Shown: positions 39,511 to 49,972 of the stretch, one piece after another
Position numbering within the stretch: position 1 is the stretch's first letter
How the letters are laid out: every line of letters starts with the position of its first letter
NCBI RefSeq assembly: GCF_010915725.1
Contig: NZ_JAAIJR010000023.1
Span: forward strand, 1-62,986
Source: Thiorhodococcus mannitoliphagus
GTDB taxonomy: Bacteria > Pseudomonadota > Gammaproteobacteria > Chromatiales > Chromatiaceae
Direction: 5' to 3'
Length of the DNA stretch: 62,986 nt
Made by a program: the position numbers and the translations under genes
Notes under the pieces: generated by a model
Told to the model about the DNA's origin: nothing
The model's input: only the letters and a program-made list of their open reading frames with translations
Database searches by the model: none

Positions 39511-40267
39511 GTCCGGTCCCTCGTGTCGTCGGCCGCACGGCCCGGCCGGCGAGCAGCCTGCTCGGCGTCGCCCGCACCGGCTTTATCGGGGTCAGGGTTG
39601 CAACCCGCTTCACCGCGCGAATGACATAGACCGCGCCAAGCATGGGCCAAAAGCGCTTGCCGAGCCGCTCCATGCGCGCGCAGCGTCGTCCGCGCAGCGA
39701 ACCAATGGGCGGGCAAAAGACGAGCGCCTCGCGAACCTCGATGTCGAAACCGAGTTCGACCAGCCAACCCTCGACGCGCGGGGCAAGAAAAAAGCGGCCG
39801 CACCAGGGCATCCGCCCCGGCGAGCGCCAGAGCACCCGGCGCAGACCCCAGGCACTCAAGGCATTGAAGCCAACCACGACGACACGCCCCTCCGGGATAA
39901 GGACACGCTCGACCTCGCCCAGGACGGCCTTAGGGTTCGCCGAGAAATCCAAGGTGTGAGGCAGCAGGACCGCGTCGATACTATCGGAGGACAGGGGGAG
40001 CTGATCCGGGAGCCCGACGATGCTCGCGGGCTCAAGCGCATCACTGGGCTCGATCGGCACTTGGATGCGATGACGGATACGGCTCGATGCCAGTGCCTCA
40101 CCGAAGGAGTTGGTCGCGCCGACCTGAATCAGGTAGTAGCCAAAGGTATTCGCGAGCAGTCGCCTCACGGACTCGGTTTCCAGGCGCACAACCTCCTCGC
40201 CCAAGGGGGAGCGAAACCATGCGTCAAGCCGGGTGAAGGGAGGGGCCTGGACAGGCTCAAAATTCAT
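39503..40267 (-). CDS. YafS-like SAM-dependent methyltransferase
   Basis: 254 residues from the ATG at 40267. A Rossmann-type class I methyltransferase: [19 protein letters not shown] (motif IV region) and [14 protein letters not shown] (post-IV strand) are clear, while the SAM-binding glycine loop is degenerate, as in the YafS family. Its place before rnhA-dnaQ and divergent from mltD matches the conserved mltD/gloB/yafS/rnhA/dnaQ neighbourhood. The substrate is unknown. Confidence 0.8.
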   Translation of the reverse strand: MNFEPVQAPPFTRLDAWFRSPLGEEVVRLETESVRRLLANTFGYYLIQVGATNSFGEALASSRIRHRIQVPIEPSDALEPASIVGLPDQLPLSSDSIDAVLLPHTLDFSANPKAVLGEVERVLIPEGRVVVVGFNALSAWGLRRVLWRSPGRMPWCGRFFLAPRVEGWLVELGFDIEVREALVFCPPIGSLRGRRCARMERLGKRFWPMLGAVYVIRAVKRVATLTPIKPVRATPSRLLAGRAVRPTTRGTGHA

Positions 40268-40447
40268 GCGGATGCCTCTTCTGGGCGCACATGGTAACCG
40301 TGATCGCGAGCGATGTCCTGACGCGCGCAAGGGCATGTCCCCAACCGCAGCCTGGAATTGGCCTCAACCTTTGCGTATGATGGCGTGAGAAAATTTACAA
40401 TGTTTCGCTCATACAGAGACTTAAGGAACATTTGATCGGGGTTCTCC

Positions 40448-41884
40448 ATGTCAGAAGTCAGCCTTCTGCGGCATTTAGCCTTTGTGCTGGGCGCGCTCGC
40501 ATTACCCTTCATCGCCGGTTGCGCCGGCCAGTCACAGGTCACAGCGACTGATGAGGGTGGATATTACGGCGACTACGCGGGCGTAATCTCGGCGCGCGAG
40601 TACGGTTATGTTCGCCCCGCTGGAGACGTCGTCTTCGGCAGCAGCTCACGTGCCGCGGGGCGCGCGCAGGGCAGCAACCTTTGGAGCCGGGTGCAGGCCG
40701 GCATGCAGCTCAACCTGCAAGCCAACCCGCGCATCGACAGCACCGTCGAACGCTTCCGCCGCGACCCCCGCTTTCTCGAGAAGGTCTCCCAGCGCGCATC
40801 ACCCTACCTGCCGATCATCGTCGCAGAGATCGAGCGCCGCGGCTTCCCCATGGAGATCGCTTTGCTCCCGCATGTCGAGAGCCGCTATAACCCTGCCGCC
40901 ACCTCGCCCAAGTCCGCTGGCGGCATGTGGCAGTTCATGCCCTACACGGCTCGCGAAATGGGGCTGAGGCTCGATAGCGGCTACGATGAGCGCCGCGATG
41001 TCGTCGCCTCCACGCGCGCGGCACTCAATTACTTGGAAATGCTCAACCGGCGTTTCAACGGCGATTGGGAGCTTGCCATGGCCGCCTATAACTGCGGCCC
41101 CGGCCGAGTCGAGGCAGCCCAGGAGGCCAACCGGCGCCGCGGCAAGCCGACCGACTTCTGGTCGCTCGATCTCCCGACGGAGACGGAGAACTACGTTCCC
41201 AAGATCTTGGCGACGGCAAAGCTCGTGGCCGACTCTCGCAGGTACGGTCAGCGCCTGCCGGCGATCCCGGATCGCCCACAGATGGAGATGATACGCAGCA
41301 GCCAGCCGATGGACCTCGTCCGCGTCGCGACCGCAACTGGCGTCAGCGTTTCAGAGCTGCGCAGGCTCAACCCCAACATCAGCATGAGCGCCAAGGGTGG
41401 ACCCAACATCTCGAAGCTGATGGTTCCCGCAGGCCGCGGCAGCAAAATCAGCGCCACCTCTCGGAAAATCAGCGTCGCGCCGATCGGTGCCTCCACGGCA
41501 TCAGGCGTTGCGGTCCGCGTCAATCAACGCCAGAAGCCACTGGCCGACAGTCGGCTGACCGAGGGCCGAACACAGGTCGTCAAGAACGGCGAGACCCTCG
41601 CCTCTATTGCACTCAGGCACGGCCTCGATCTAAAGACCCTCGCGGAGTGGAACGGCATTTCCTCACGCGAGCCCCTCCTACCGGGACAGTCGCTCAGCAT
41701 CCCAACCCGGCGCGGCGGACCGGACCTCGTCACTCATCGCGTGCGCAAGGGCGATTCGCTCTCAAAGGTCGCCCGGCGCTACGGCGTCTCCATGGCCGAT
41801 ATCCGCCGCTGGAACCAGCTCACGGACAAACAGCTGAGGACCGGCGAGACGCTGCGTATTTACCGGCGCGGCTCCTCCTCCTGA
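40448..41884 (+). CDS. mltD: Membrane-bound lytic murein transglycosylase D
   Basis: 478 residues. The lipoprotein signal has a lipobox ending at Cys25 (PFIAGC). The SLT domain has catalytic Glu in LLPHVESRYNPAATSPKSAG and the GMWQFMP and AYNCGPGRV motifs. Two clear LysM domains follow (VKNGETLASIALRHG; HRVRKGDSLSKVARRYG) with a degenerate one before them. It cleaves peptidoglycan to 1,6-anhydro products from the outer membrane. Confidence 0.95.
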   Translation: MSEVSLLRHLAFVLGALALPFIAGCAGQSQVTATDEGGYYGDYAGVISAREYGYVRPAGDVVFGSSSRAAGRAQGSNLWSRVQAGMQLNLQANPRIDSTVERFRRDPRFLEKVSQRASPYLPIIVAEIERRGFPMEIALLPHVESRYNPAATSPKSAGGMWQFMPYTAREMGLRLDSGYDERRDVVASTRAALNYLEMLNRRFNGDWELAMAAYNCGPGRVEAAQEANRRRGKPTDFWSLDLPTETENYVPKILATAKLVADSRRYGQRLPAIPDRPQMEMIRSSQPMDLVRVATATGVSVSELRRLNPNISMSAKGGPNISKLMVPAGRGSKISATSRKISVAPIGASTASGVAVRVNQRQKPLADSRLTEGRTQVVKNGETLASIALRHGLDLKTLAEWNGISSREPLLPGQSLSIPTRRGGPDLVTHRVRKGDSLSKVARRYGVSMADIRRWNQLTDKQLRTGETLRIYRRGSSS

Positions 41885-42119
41885 GGCGCATGCCGAGACG
41901 CCACTCCGGCGAATGAAAGGGGTGCCATTCAGCTCTGGACGCAGAGCCACCACGCCCAACGCAAGGGAGTGGCCGCGGGAATACCTTGTCGCGACCGGAC
42001 GCTTCGTGGTCTGAGAAGCAGCCCCCAGGGGCAGAGTCCCGCACCAGAGGGCTCACCGCCACGCGAACCGGCTCGCCCAGTCGGATCCTGTTTTACGCGG
42101 CTTGGGGATACAGCAGTTG

Positions 42120-42662
42120 ATGAGAGACCAGATTGCCCTCTGCGTGCTGCTGCTTTGCCAGCACCCAGGGCTGAGCGCGATGTCGTGGCTTCCAGTACCG
42201 CCCACTTCAGAGCATCAAGTCAGTTCGCGCGACCAAGCGACAGGTCGCGTCGACAGAGTTGTGGTGAAAAAGGCGGAGCGCAGACTCTACCTCATGCGAG
42301 GCGATCAGAGGCTTCGCTCATACCCGATCGCCCTAGGCTTCAGCCCCAAAGGCCACAAGCGTCGCGAAGGTGATGGACGCACCCCCGAGGGGCGCTATGT
42401 CATTGATTGGAAGAACTCGGCGAGCCGCTTCCGTAAGTCCTTGCACCTGTCTTACCCCAACCCAGCCGATGCGCGACGGGCAGCCTTTCGGCACCAAGCC
42501 CCAGGCGGAATGATCATGATCCACGGTCAGCCCAGCGGGCACCGCGATGCCCAGCCGATTGAGGGCGACTGGACGCTCGGCTGCATCGCCGTCTCGAATC
42601 CTGCGATCGAAGAGATTTGGAGCCTGACGAGCACAGGAGTGCCGATCGAAATCTTGCCCTGA
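42120..42662 (+). CDS. L,D-transpeptidase family protein (YkuD domain)
   Basis: 180 residues from the ATG at 42120. A hydrophobic N-terminus is followed by the YkuD fold: VVVKKAERRLYLMRGDQRLR, GDGRTPEGRYVIDWKN, MIMIHGQPSG (His) and the active-site segment DWTLGCIAVSNPAIEEIW with the catalytic Cys. Members of this family form 3-3 peptidoglycan crosslinks or attach lipoproteins to the wall. The N-terminal signal is short and the start is not certain. Confidence 0.87.
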   Translation: MRDQIALCVLLLCQHPGLSAMSWLPVPPTSEHQVSSRDQATGRVDRVVVKKAERRLYLMRGDQRLRSYPIALGFSPKGHKRREGDGRTPEGRYVIDWKNSASRFRKSLHLSYPNPADARRAAFRHQAPGGMIMIHGQPSGHRDAQPIEGDWTLGCIAVSNPAIEEIWSLTSTGVPIEILP

Positions 42663-42760
42663 AAGGCGAATGGCATCCCGGAAGGACTCGCGGATAAGAC
42701 AGACCTGAAGCCCTTTCCGGAAATTCCCATACCCCTGTACATCAGAGGATCCTTGTTGCT

Positions 42761-42786
42761 CTAGGGGCGAACTCATTCGCCCCTAG
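42761..42786 (+). terminator. Stem-loop at the edge of repeat copy C
   Basis: A perfect 11-bp stem CTAGGGGCGAA / TTCGCCCCTAG with a four-base loop, about 100 bp downstream of the L,D-transpeptidase gene. Its right arm overlaps the first four bases of repeat R2 copy C, so it may be part of that element, a terminator, or both. No U-run follows. Confidence 0.45.
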
Positions 42787-42959
42787 AATCCTTGAGGGCG
42801 CAAAATGCTCGCAGATGAGTCACATTTCGATGAAGCGTCCGACCACCCAAAGCCGCCGGTACCGGTATCGGTATCGGTATCGGTATCGGTATCGAGATCG
42901 AGATCGAACCGACGATAGCGATCCCGATGGCATGACTCGTCGGTCTGAGGCAAAGCCTC
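42783..42959 (-). repeat. Dispersed repeat family R2, copy C (inverted)
   Basis: Reverse complement of the same element as copies A and B, from CTAGAATCC to the GAGGC..GCCTC hairpin. The hexamer tract differs most here: five successive GGTATC-type units followed by two GAGATC units replace the GATCCC units of the other copies. It is intergenic between the L,D-transpeptidase and cytochrome b561 genes. Confidence 0.85.
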
Positions 42960-43069
42960 GCTAGAGACCCTCTGAGTATTTCCCTTCCCGGAAATCGCCT
43001 GAGAGCCCAAGCGCGCCAAAGGGGCCTTCCCTGTCCTCCCAGTGGCTGGAGACCGGAAGCCTATCACCT

Positions 43070-43088
43070 CTGCGCTCAGTGAGCGCAG
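43070..43088 (-). terminator. Hairpin after the cytochrome b561 gene
   Basis: A perfect dyad CTGCGCTCA / TGAGCGCAG with one central base, 35 bp after the stop of the b561 gene. No U-run is visible, so termination activity is uncertain. Confidence 0.4.
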
Positions 43089-43123
43089 CAGCGGTGCGAT
43101 ACCGCATCCGGTTGGCCGTCATA

Positions 43124-43663
43124 TCACCAGGGAAGCATCCGCCGCAAACCATTGTCCTTGAGCACGTATTGATGCCAGAGCGCAGCGAGAACGTGCACAC
43201 CGATCAGCACATAAAGGAAGATCTCCATCGGTTCGCCGTGGAAGAACTCCTCCATGATCTCGTGCAGACTCTGCATCTCGCCGGTGATGGAGGGAATCTG
43301 GATCCCGAAGAAGTCAGCTGCGTAGTTCTTGGACGCCACCCGCAGATAACCGAAGATCGGTACGAGCAGGGTGGAGAGATTCAGAACGACGTGAGCGCCA
43401 TTCGCCGCGAGCTGGCTCCACTTGGGCGCATCAACCAGCGCTGGCGGCGGCACCAGCTTGCGCCAGCCCAGGCGTGCGAGGGTCAGCAGGAAGACGAGGA
43501 TACCCAGCGACATATGGAGCCTCAGCCAATAAAGCTCAGATTCCTCCGGGACCATTTCACGAATGGTGTTGGTCAGGAAGAGGCCGAGCAATAGCAGCGC
43601 GACCAGCCAGTGAAAACCCTGCGCGACGAGCCCGTACCGCTCGACCTTGATAGATTGACTCAT
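43124..43663 (-). CDS. Cytochrome b561 family membrane protein
   Basis: 179 residues from the ATG at 43663. Four membrane helices hold the expected heme-ligand His residues: GFHWLVALLLLG, LRLHMSLGILVFLLTLARLG, NGAHVVLNLSTLLVPIFGYL and VLIGVHVLAALWHQYVLKD. Bacterial b561 proteins act as superoxide:quinone oxidoreductases or diheme electron carriers. The FHGEP segment before the last helix is typical. Confidence 0.92.
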   Translation of the reverse strand: MSQSIKVERYGLVAQGFHWLVALLLLGLFLTNTIREMVPEESELYWLRLHMSLGILVFLLTLARLGWRKLVPPPALVDAPKWSQLAANGAHVVLNLSTLLVPIFGYLRVASKNYAADFFGIQIPSITGEMQSLHEIMEEFFHGEPMEIFLYVLIGVHVLAALWHQYVLKDNGLRRMLPW

Positions 43664-43736
43664 TGACGATGACCTCATTGTCGATAATCAGAAAACCAGG
43701 ATTTTTACATGGTATCGTGCAAGGAAACCAGTCCGC

Positions 43737-44885
43737 TCAACGCTCATCGGAAGCGCCAGCGAGGCAGGGCACAGACCAGAAGAAGCGCAGCATCTCTCGC
43801 GATGCGTCCGGGCCGCGCGGTTCGGCAAAGGGACTGGATACACGGCCGCCAAGCCAGCCATGCCCAGCGCCCTGAGCCAGCCACAGCTCGGCAAGGGGAT
43901 CTCCGCCTGAGATCTTATACTGGATCTGCAGGTAGTTGAGTCCGTTGTCAGTCTGACCCTTGCGGCGCACGGCATCGAGCCGCCCCACGGCAACACCCTC
44001 CTTCGCAGCCAATCCCGGCAGAAACTGCTGAATCAGGGCCTCCGCATTGGCTGGACTCACCGTGGGATCCCCATCACCGTGAAAGACGATGATCGGGGGC
44101 GGCCGCAGGTCCGGCAGTTCCACGCCGCCGCCAGTCGGCCCCTGAGCCATCAGTGAAAGCGCCGTGATCAGATCTCCCGCGACGCCGTAGGGAAGCCCAG
44201 AGTGAGCACAGACAGCGGCGAACAGGTCCGGGTAGGTGACCGCCAGGGTCACGGCCATGGCGGCCCCCGCCGAGAAGCCGGCAACATAGACGTGACGCGG
44301 ATCCAAACGATGGGCATCCCGAAGATGGCGCGTCATAGCCGCCAAGATGCCCGGCTCACCAGCCCCCCTATCTTGATTCTCCGCGCTGTACCAAGACCAG
44401 CAGCCGGAGGCATTGGCAGCCGCGGACTGGGCCGGGTAAAGCACGACGAAACCCAGGTCTTCGGCAAGGTCGTCCATCCGCGTTAATTGCGCGAAGGCCT
44501 CCGGATCCTGGCCGCAGCCATGCAGCATGACCAAGAGCGCGGGCCGCTCAGCGAGGCGGCGCGGCCTGTAGAGACGATAGTCCCGTCTGCCCAGGGCATC
44601 CGTGAAGGTGCCCCGCGAAACACCTGGACGCACCCCGGGCTCAGATGGAATTGCGTCGAAGCTCTGTGGCACTGCGCCGTCCGTACCCCTGGCGCTGGAG
44701 TCGTCAACCAGCTCGAAGTCGCCTTCGATAGCGTCCTGCGCACTAGCAGACGCCGTCGCCCCCCAGTGCTCAGCCGCCCCGGCACCCAGCACCCCTTGGA
44801 TCAGCGCGGTGGCCTCGGCAAAGCGTCCAGCCTGGGTCAAGCGCGTGGCCTCGGCCATCGCTGCCTTGATCTTGTCATCTATCAT
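43737..44885 (-). CDS. PHB depolymerase-family esterase
   Basis: 382 residues from the ATG at 44885. A variable N-terminal part (1 to about 95) is followed by an alpha/beta-hydrolase of the LpqC/PHB depolymerase type: oxyanion-region LLVMLHGCGQDPEAFA, nucleophile box VAGFSAGAAMA, acid in VFHGDGDPTVSP and His in GAGHGWLGG. These enzymes cleave polyhydroxybutyrate or feruloyl-type esters. No signal peptide is seen, so an intracellular substrate is likely. Confidence 0.88.
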   Translation of the reverse strand: MIDDKIKAAMAEATRLTQAGRFAEATALIQGVLGAGAAEHWGATASASAQDAIEGDFELVDDSSARGTDGAVPQSFDAIPSEPGVRPGVSRGTFTDALGRRDYRLYRPRRLAERPALLVMLHGCGQDPEAFAQLTRMDDLAEDLGFVVLYPAQSAAANASGCWSWYSAENQDRGAGEPGILAAMTRHLRDAHRLDPRHVYVAGFSAGAAMAVTLAVTYPDLFAAVCAHSGLPYGVAGDLITALSLMAQGPTGGGVELPDLRPPPIIVFHGDGDPTVSPANAEALIQQFLPGLAAKEGVAVGRLDAVRRKGQTDNGLNYLQIQYKISGGDPLAELWLAQGAGHGWLGGRVSSPFAEPRGPDASREMLRFFWSVPCLAGASDER

Positions 44886-45372
44886 TACGAAGCTCTCGCG
44901 CTCTTTGCGGTTCAACTGATCTCTTGTCTGAGTTGACGCCAGCGGCCCGTCGCACCGCCAAGCGCCGGATCATAACAACAATGGCCGGACGCCCTCTCCG
45001 CCAACATTGAGGATGTCCGCACCATGTCCCATTAAGAAGCGCCGAGACGGCCCGCTCCAGTCTCCTGGACCCTTTCGACCGGGATGTCGCACCTGGTCCT
45101 CAGCCCATCGTCGCGCGACACATGAATCTGACGGGCGGCTGATCAGCCCCAGCGATCTTGGCGAAGACGCGCACCGATGCGCCCCCCTAGCTTGTGCGAT
45201 TCGCGCCAGCCGATCGCGTCAGCCCCAAGCTCAGACAAAGGTGAGCCCCGCGCACAGCGCCGCTTCCTTTTGCGTCGGATCAGCCCCACTCTGCTCCCCG
45301 AGCGAGAACAAATTATGAGCACCGACGGATCCGAGATCGATCCCGAAGGATCCAAGGGAAGAGGCGAACCCA

Positions 45373-46011
45373 ATGTCAGAGAAATCGAAGCTATTCCAGC
45401 TGCTCGCGCATGGTCACTATGCGTCGAGCTTCGAGCCGGAGCCTGATGAAGAGGTCTACGACGCGAAGAAGGAGGCCTTGGTGCGGAGCATGCTCGGCGA
45501 GATTGGCGAGGACCCGGATCGTGAGGGGCTGAGACGCACGCCCTTACGTGTCGCCAAGGCAATGGACTTCCTTACGAGCGGCTACACATTGTCGGCCGAG
45601 GACATCATTAAGGGCGCGGTCTTCGAGGAAGACGTCAAGGAAATGGTGATCGTTCGCGACATCGAGTTCTACTCCATGTGCGAGCATCACATGCTGCCCT
45701 TCTTCGGGCATGCGCACGTCGGCTATCTGCCAAATGGCCGGGTCGTCGGTCTTAGCAAGATTGCACGTGTCGTCGACGTCTTCGCGCGGCGACTGCAGGT
45801 GCAAGAGCGCCTGACCACCCAAGTCGCAGACGCACTCATGGATCACCTCAATGCCCACGGCGTAGCCGTCGTCATGGAGGCAAGTCACACCTGCATGATG
45901 ATGCGCGGCGTCCAGAAACAGAACAGCACCACGGTCTCCAGCGCCATGCGCGGCGCCTTTCACGAGGATCCGCGAACGCGCTCCGAGTTCATGGCCTTTC
46001 TCAAGAACTGA
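45373..46011 (+). CDS. folE: GTP cyclohydrolase I
   Basis: 212 residues. Converts GTP to dihydroneopterin triphosphate, the first step of folate synthesis. Zinc ligands are in [19 protein letters not shown] and [11 protein letters not shown], and [17 protein letters not shown] is the family start. An AAGAGGCG site lies before the ATG. The 457 bp upstream hold no recognisable gene. Confidence 0.97.
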   Translation: MSEKSKLFQLLAHGHYASSFEPEPDEEVYDAKKEALVRSMLGEIGEDPDREGLRRTPLRVAKAMDFLTSGYTLSAEDIIKGAVFEEDVKEMVIVRDIEFYSMCEHHMLPFFGHAHVGYLPNGRVVGLSKIARVVDVFARRLQVQERLTTQVADALMDHLNAHGVAVVMEASHTCMMMRGVQKQNSTTVSSAMRGAFHEDPRTRSEFMAFLKN

Positions 46012-46093
46012 CCTTGGCAGTTGGCAGTTGGAGGATAACCGGCTGATGCCTATCTGGGCGGTCGATTTTGCGGCCTGCGCAGACCAACGCGAA

Positions 46094-46122
46094 AGGAGCC
46101 GCGCCCGCTGGGCGCGGCTCCT
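46094..46122. terminator. Bidirectional terminator between folE and ilvC
   Basis: A perfect 13-bp stem AGGAGCCGCGCCC / GGGCGCGGCTCCT with a GCT loop. It sits between the convergent folE and ilvC stops and can serve both, although the T-runs on either side are short. Confidence 0.75.
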
Positions 46123-46176
46123 CTTCAAATCACTGGCAAACCACGCCGCCCGGTGACGGCTGGGTTGGCTCCGCGA

Positions 46177-47217
<1,041 letters not shown>

Positions 47218-47301
47218 TTAAACGATCGGCTCGGGACGGCACGGAGGCCACCGCCAAGGCTGCGGCCTGCCCGATGACCATCCCGAGCGACTGATTCAGG
47301 G

Positions 47302-47793
47302 CTAGAGTGAAAGTCCCTTCTCGCCGCGCGCGATACCGGTCGGACCGGAGCGCACGACTTCGATGATGAGTCCTTCGGGCACAGCGTCGATGAAGGCATC
47401 GAGCTTCTTCGAGGCGCCCGTCAGCTCGACAACATAGCTGGTATCTGTGACGTCGATGATCTTGGCGCGAAAAATCTCGGTCAGCCGCTTGAGTTCCTCG
47501 CGGTCTTGGCGCTCGGCGCGCACCTTGACCAGCATCATCTCGCGCTCGATGTGCGGCCCCTCGGAGAGATCGAGTAGCTTCACCGTGTCGATCAGCTTAT
47601 TGAGCTGCTTCTTGATCTGCTCGACGATCTCGTCGTTGCCGGTGGTAACCAGGGTCATGCGCGACAAGGTAGGGTCGTCGGTCGGAGCGACTGTGAGCGA
47701 CTCGATATTGTAGCCACGGGCCGAGAAGAGGCCTGCAACGCGCGACAAGGCGCCGGCTTCATTCTCAAGCAGCACGGCAATGATATGTCTCAT
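47302..47793 (-). CDS. ilvH: Acetolactate synthase small (regulatory) subunit
   Basis: 163 residues: an N-terminal ACT domain (LLENEAGALSRVAGLFSARG) and a C-terminal regulatory half (EREMMLVKVRAE, ELTGASKKLDAFID). It stimulates the catalytic subunit and confers feedback inhibition by valine. It lies 41 bp downstream of ilvI. Confidence 0.96.
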   Translation of the reverse strand: MRHIIAVLLENEAGALSRVAGLFSARGYNIESLTVAPTDDPTLSRMTLVTTGNDEIVEQIKKQLNKLIDTVKLLDLSEGPHIEREMMLVKVRAERQDREELKRLTEIFRAKIIDVTDTSYVVELTGASKKLDAFIDAVPEGLIIEVVRSGPTGIARGEKGLSL

Positions 47794-47834
47794 GGGTGGA
47801 TCTCGTGTCGAATCAGGTCAAGTCTGCGACGGGA

Positions 47835-49607
47835 TCAGGCCAGTTCCCGATCGGACAGGCTGGGCGAGAGATGCATCTCATGATGCCCTTTTCCCGCCGC
47901 GATCATGGGGTAGACGTTCTCCGTGGGATCCACGATGACATCCATGAAGACAAAGCGATCTTTCATCGCGAAGGCTTCACGCATGGCGTCTTCGAGATCC
48001 TCTGGCCGCTCGATGCGCATGCCAACATGGCCGAAGCTCTCGGACAGCTTTACGAAGTCTGGCAGGGCGTCCACATAGGAGTGCGAATAGCGGCTCTCGT
48101 AGAAGAGTTCCTGCCACTGGCGCACCATGCCCATGTAGCCGTTGTTCAGCAGCAGAACCTTGATCGGCAGCTGATACTGCTGACAGGTGGCCAGCTCTTG
48201 GATACACATGAGGATGCTGGCATCGCCAGTGATGCAGGCCACCTGTGCGTCCGGATACGCCAGCTGCGCGCCGATGGCGGCCGGAAGGCCGTAGCCCATG
48301 GTGCCAAGTCCGCCCGAGTTGATCCAGCGCCGCGGCTGGTCGAACGGATAGAACTGAGCGGCAAACATCTGGTGCTGGCCAACGTCAGACGCGAGATACA
48401 GCTCACCCTTGGTGACCTTGTAGAGCGTCTCGACCGCGAATTGAGGCTTGATGGCGGGACCTGAGCCGTCGTACTTGAGACACTCCACGCCGCGCCATTG
48501 AGCAATCTTCGTCCACCAGTCTGCGACTGGGCTCTCGCTCGATTTGGGCTTGCGCTCCTGATAGAGGCGCAGCATGTCGGCCAATACGCTCGCCACCTGA
48601 CCAACGATGGGAATGTCGACCTTGACGTTCTTGGCGATGGAGGATGGATCCACGTCGATGTGGACGATTTGCGCGTGCGGGCAAAAGTGCTCGATCTTCC
48701 CTGTGACACGATCGTCGAAGCGCGCACCGACGGCGATGAGGACGTCGGTCTCATGCATGGCCATGTTGGCCTCGTAGGTACCATGCATCCCGAGCATGCC
48801 GAGGAACTGCGGATCCGTCATGGGGTAGGCACCCAGCCCCATGAGCGTGCTCGTGATCGGGAAGCCGGTCGTCCGCACCAGCTCGGTCAGCTGGGCCGAG
48901 CCTTCACCGAGAACAACGCCGCCGCCGGTGTAGAAGACCGGGCGCTTGGCTTGCAGCATCAGATCCACGGCCCGCTTGATTTGCCCGTGATGGCCCTTCT
49001 CCACCGGGCTGTAGGAGCGCATCTTGATCTCCCGCGGGTAGACGTAGGGAATCTTGATGCCCGGGTCGGTCACATCCTTGGGGATGTCGACGACGACCGG
49101 ACCGGGGCGACCCGTGGTCGCGATATAGAAGGCCTTGCGGATGGTGATCGCCAGATCCTTGACATCCTTGACCAAGAAATTGTGCTTCACGCAGGGCCGC
49201 GTGATACCGACGGTGTCGACCTCCTGAAAGGCGTCGCTGCCGATCACAGGAGTCGGCACTTGCCCGGTCAGGATCACCATTGGGATGGAGTCCATGTAGG
49301 CCGTCGCGATGCCGGTCACCGCATTGGTCGCCCCTGGACCGGAGGTGACCAGGCAAACGCCGCAGTGTCCCGTGGCGCGCGCGTAGCCGTCCGCGGCGTG
49401 CGCGGCGGCCTGCTCGTGGCGAACCAGGATATGTTTCAGCGAGCCCCGCTTGAAGAGGGCGTCATAGATGTGCAGAACCGCCCCGCCAGGGTACCCGAAG
49501 ACGTATTCGACCCCTTCGTCGATCAGGGCCTCAATGACGATCTCAGCCCCACTCAACTCTTTGGCCGCCACATTCGTGTCTTCCGGCTGCGCTTCAGTTA
49601 ATGCCAC
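47835..49607 (-). CDS. ilvI: Acetolactate synthase large (catalytic) subunit, biosynthetic type
   Basis: 590 residues from a GTG at 49607, which has a GGAGGT site eight bases upstream; a longer in-frame start adds 25 residues without homology. ThDP enzyme: VFGYPGGAVLHIYDAL, active-site Glu in HEQAAAHAADGYARA, FAD-binding region in the middle, and the ThDP/Mg motif GDASILMCIQEL...LLNNGYMGMV. It condenses pyruvate to acetolactate or acetohydroxybutyrate. The 365 bp upstream contain no recognisable leader peptide rich in branched-chain codons. Confidence 0.97.
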   Translation of the reverse strand: MALTEAQPEDTNVAAKELSGAEIVIEALIDEGVEYVFGYPGGAVLHIYDALFKRGSLKHILVRHEQAAAHAADGYARATGHCGVCLVTSGPGATNAVTGIATAYMDSIPMVILTGQVPTPVIGSDAFQEVDTVGITRPCVKHNFLVKDVKDLAITIRKAFYIATTGRPGPVVVDIPKDVTDPGIKIPYVYPREIKMRSYSPVEKGHHGQIKRAVDLMLQAKRPVFYTGGGVVLGEGSAQLTELVRTTGFPITSTLMGLGAYPMTDPQFLGMLGMHGTYEANMAMHETDVLIAVGARFDDRVTGKIEHFCPHAQIVHIDVDPSSIAKNVKVDIPIVGQVASVLADMLRLYQERKPKSSESPVADWWTKIAQWRGVECLKYDGSGPAIKPQFAVETLYKVTKGELYLASDVGQHQMFAAQFYPFDQPRRWINSGGLGTMGYGLPAAIGAQLAYPDAQVACITGDASILMCIQELATCQQYQLPIKVLLLNNGYMGMVRQWQELFYESRYSHSYVDALPDFVKLSESFGHVGMRIERPEDLEDAMREAFAMKDRFVFMDVIVDPTENVYPMIAAGKGHHEMHLSPSLSDRELA

Positions 49608-49972
49608 CTTAAGCGACCTCCGATGGATCCACCCGCGAAGCCAAGCAGAGCGGCCGAGATGCATTCGCACGTCGGCCCGCATGACGCTGATTCACAGGTG
49701 CGCCGCGCACACCCTGAACACGCCATGCGTTGCAGCCCAGCAAGCGGATCCGATTAAAGCGTTGAAAAAGAGATTGAAGTTACAGCGATCTCTGACAGCG
49801 GTCAAGCCGTTGTGCGAGGCGGTTGGCGCAGAGACCTAGGCGGAAGCCGAGTCTCCTAGCCGCATGCCTCGAGATACAGCGGCACCCGCCAATTCGGGGG
49901 GAGATCAAGGGGCAACGAACGCGCACCGCCACGCGGTCCAGGAGTCAATGGCCAAAGGTCGAGCGGCCAAGG

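Noticed and set aside
42840-42910. GGTATC tandem repeats as a possible CRISPR array or microsatellite gene switch
   Set aside because: The units are 6 bp, with no spacers, and are explained by the variable core of repeat R2 copy C.
44916-45372. Possible tRNA or small RNA in the 457-bp gap before folE
   Set aside because: No cloverleaf, TTCGAATC-type T-arm or strong hairpin with a T-run was found.
49608-49972. Possible branched-chain amino-acid attenuator before ilvI
   Set aside because: No short leader frame rich in Ile, Leu or Val codons and no terminator/antiterminator pair was found by eye.
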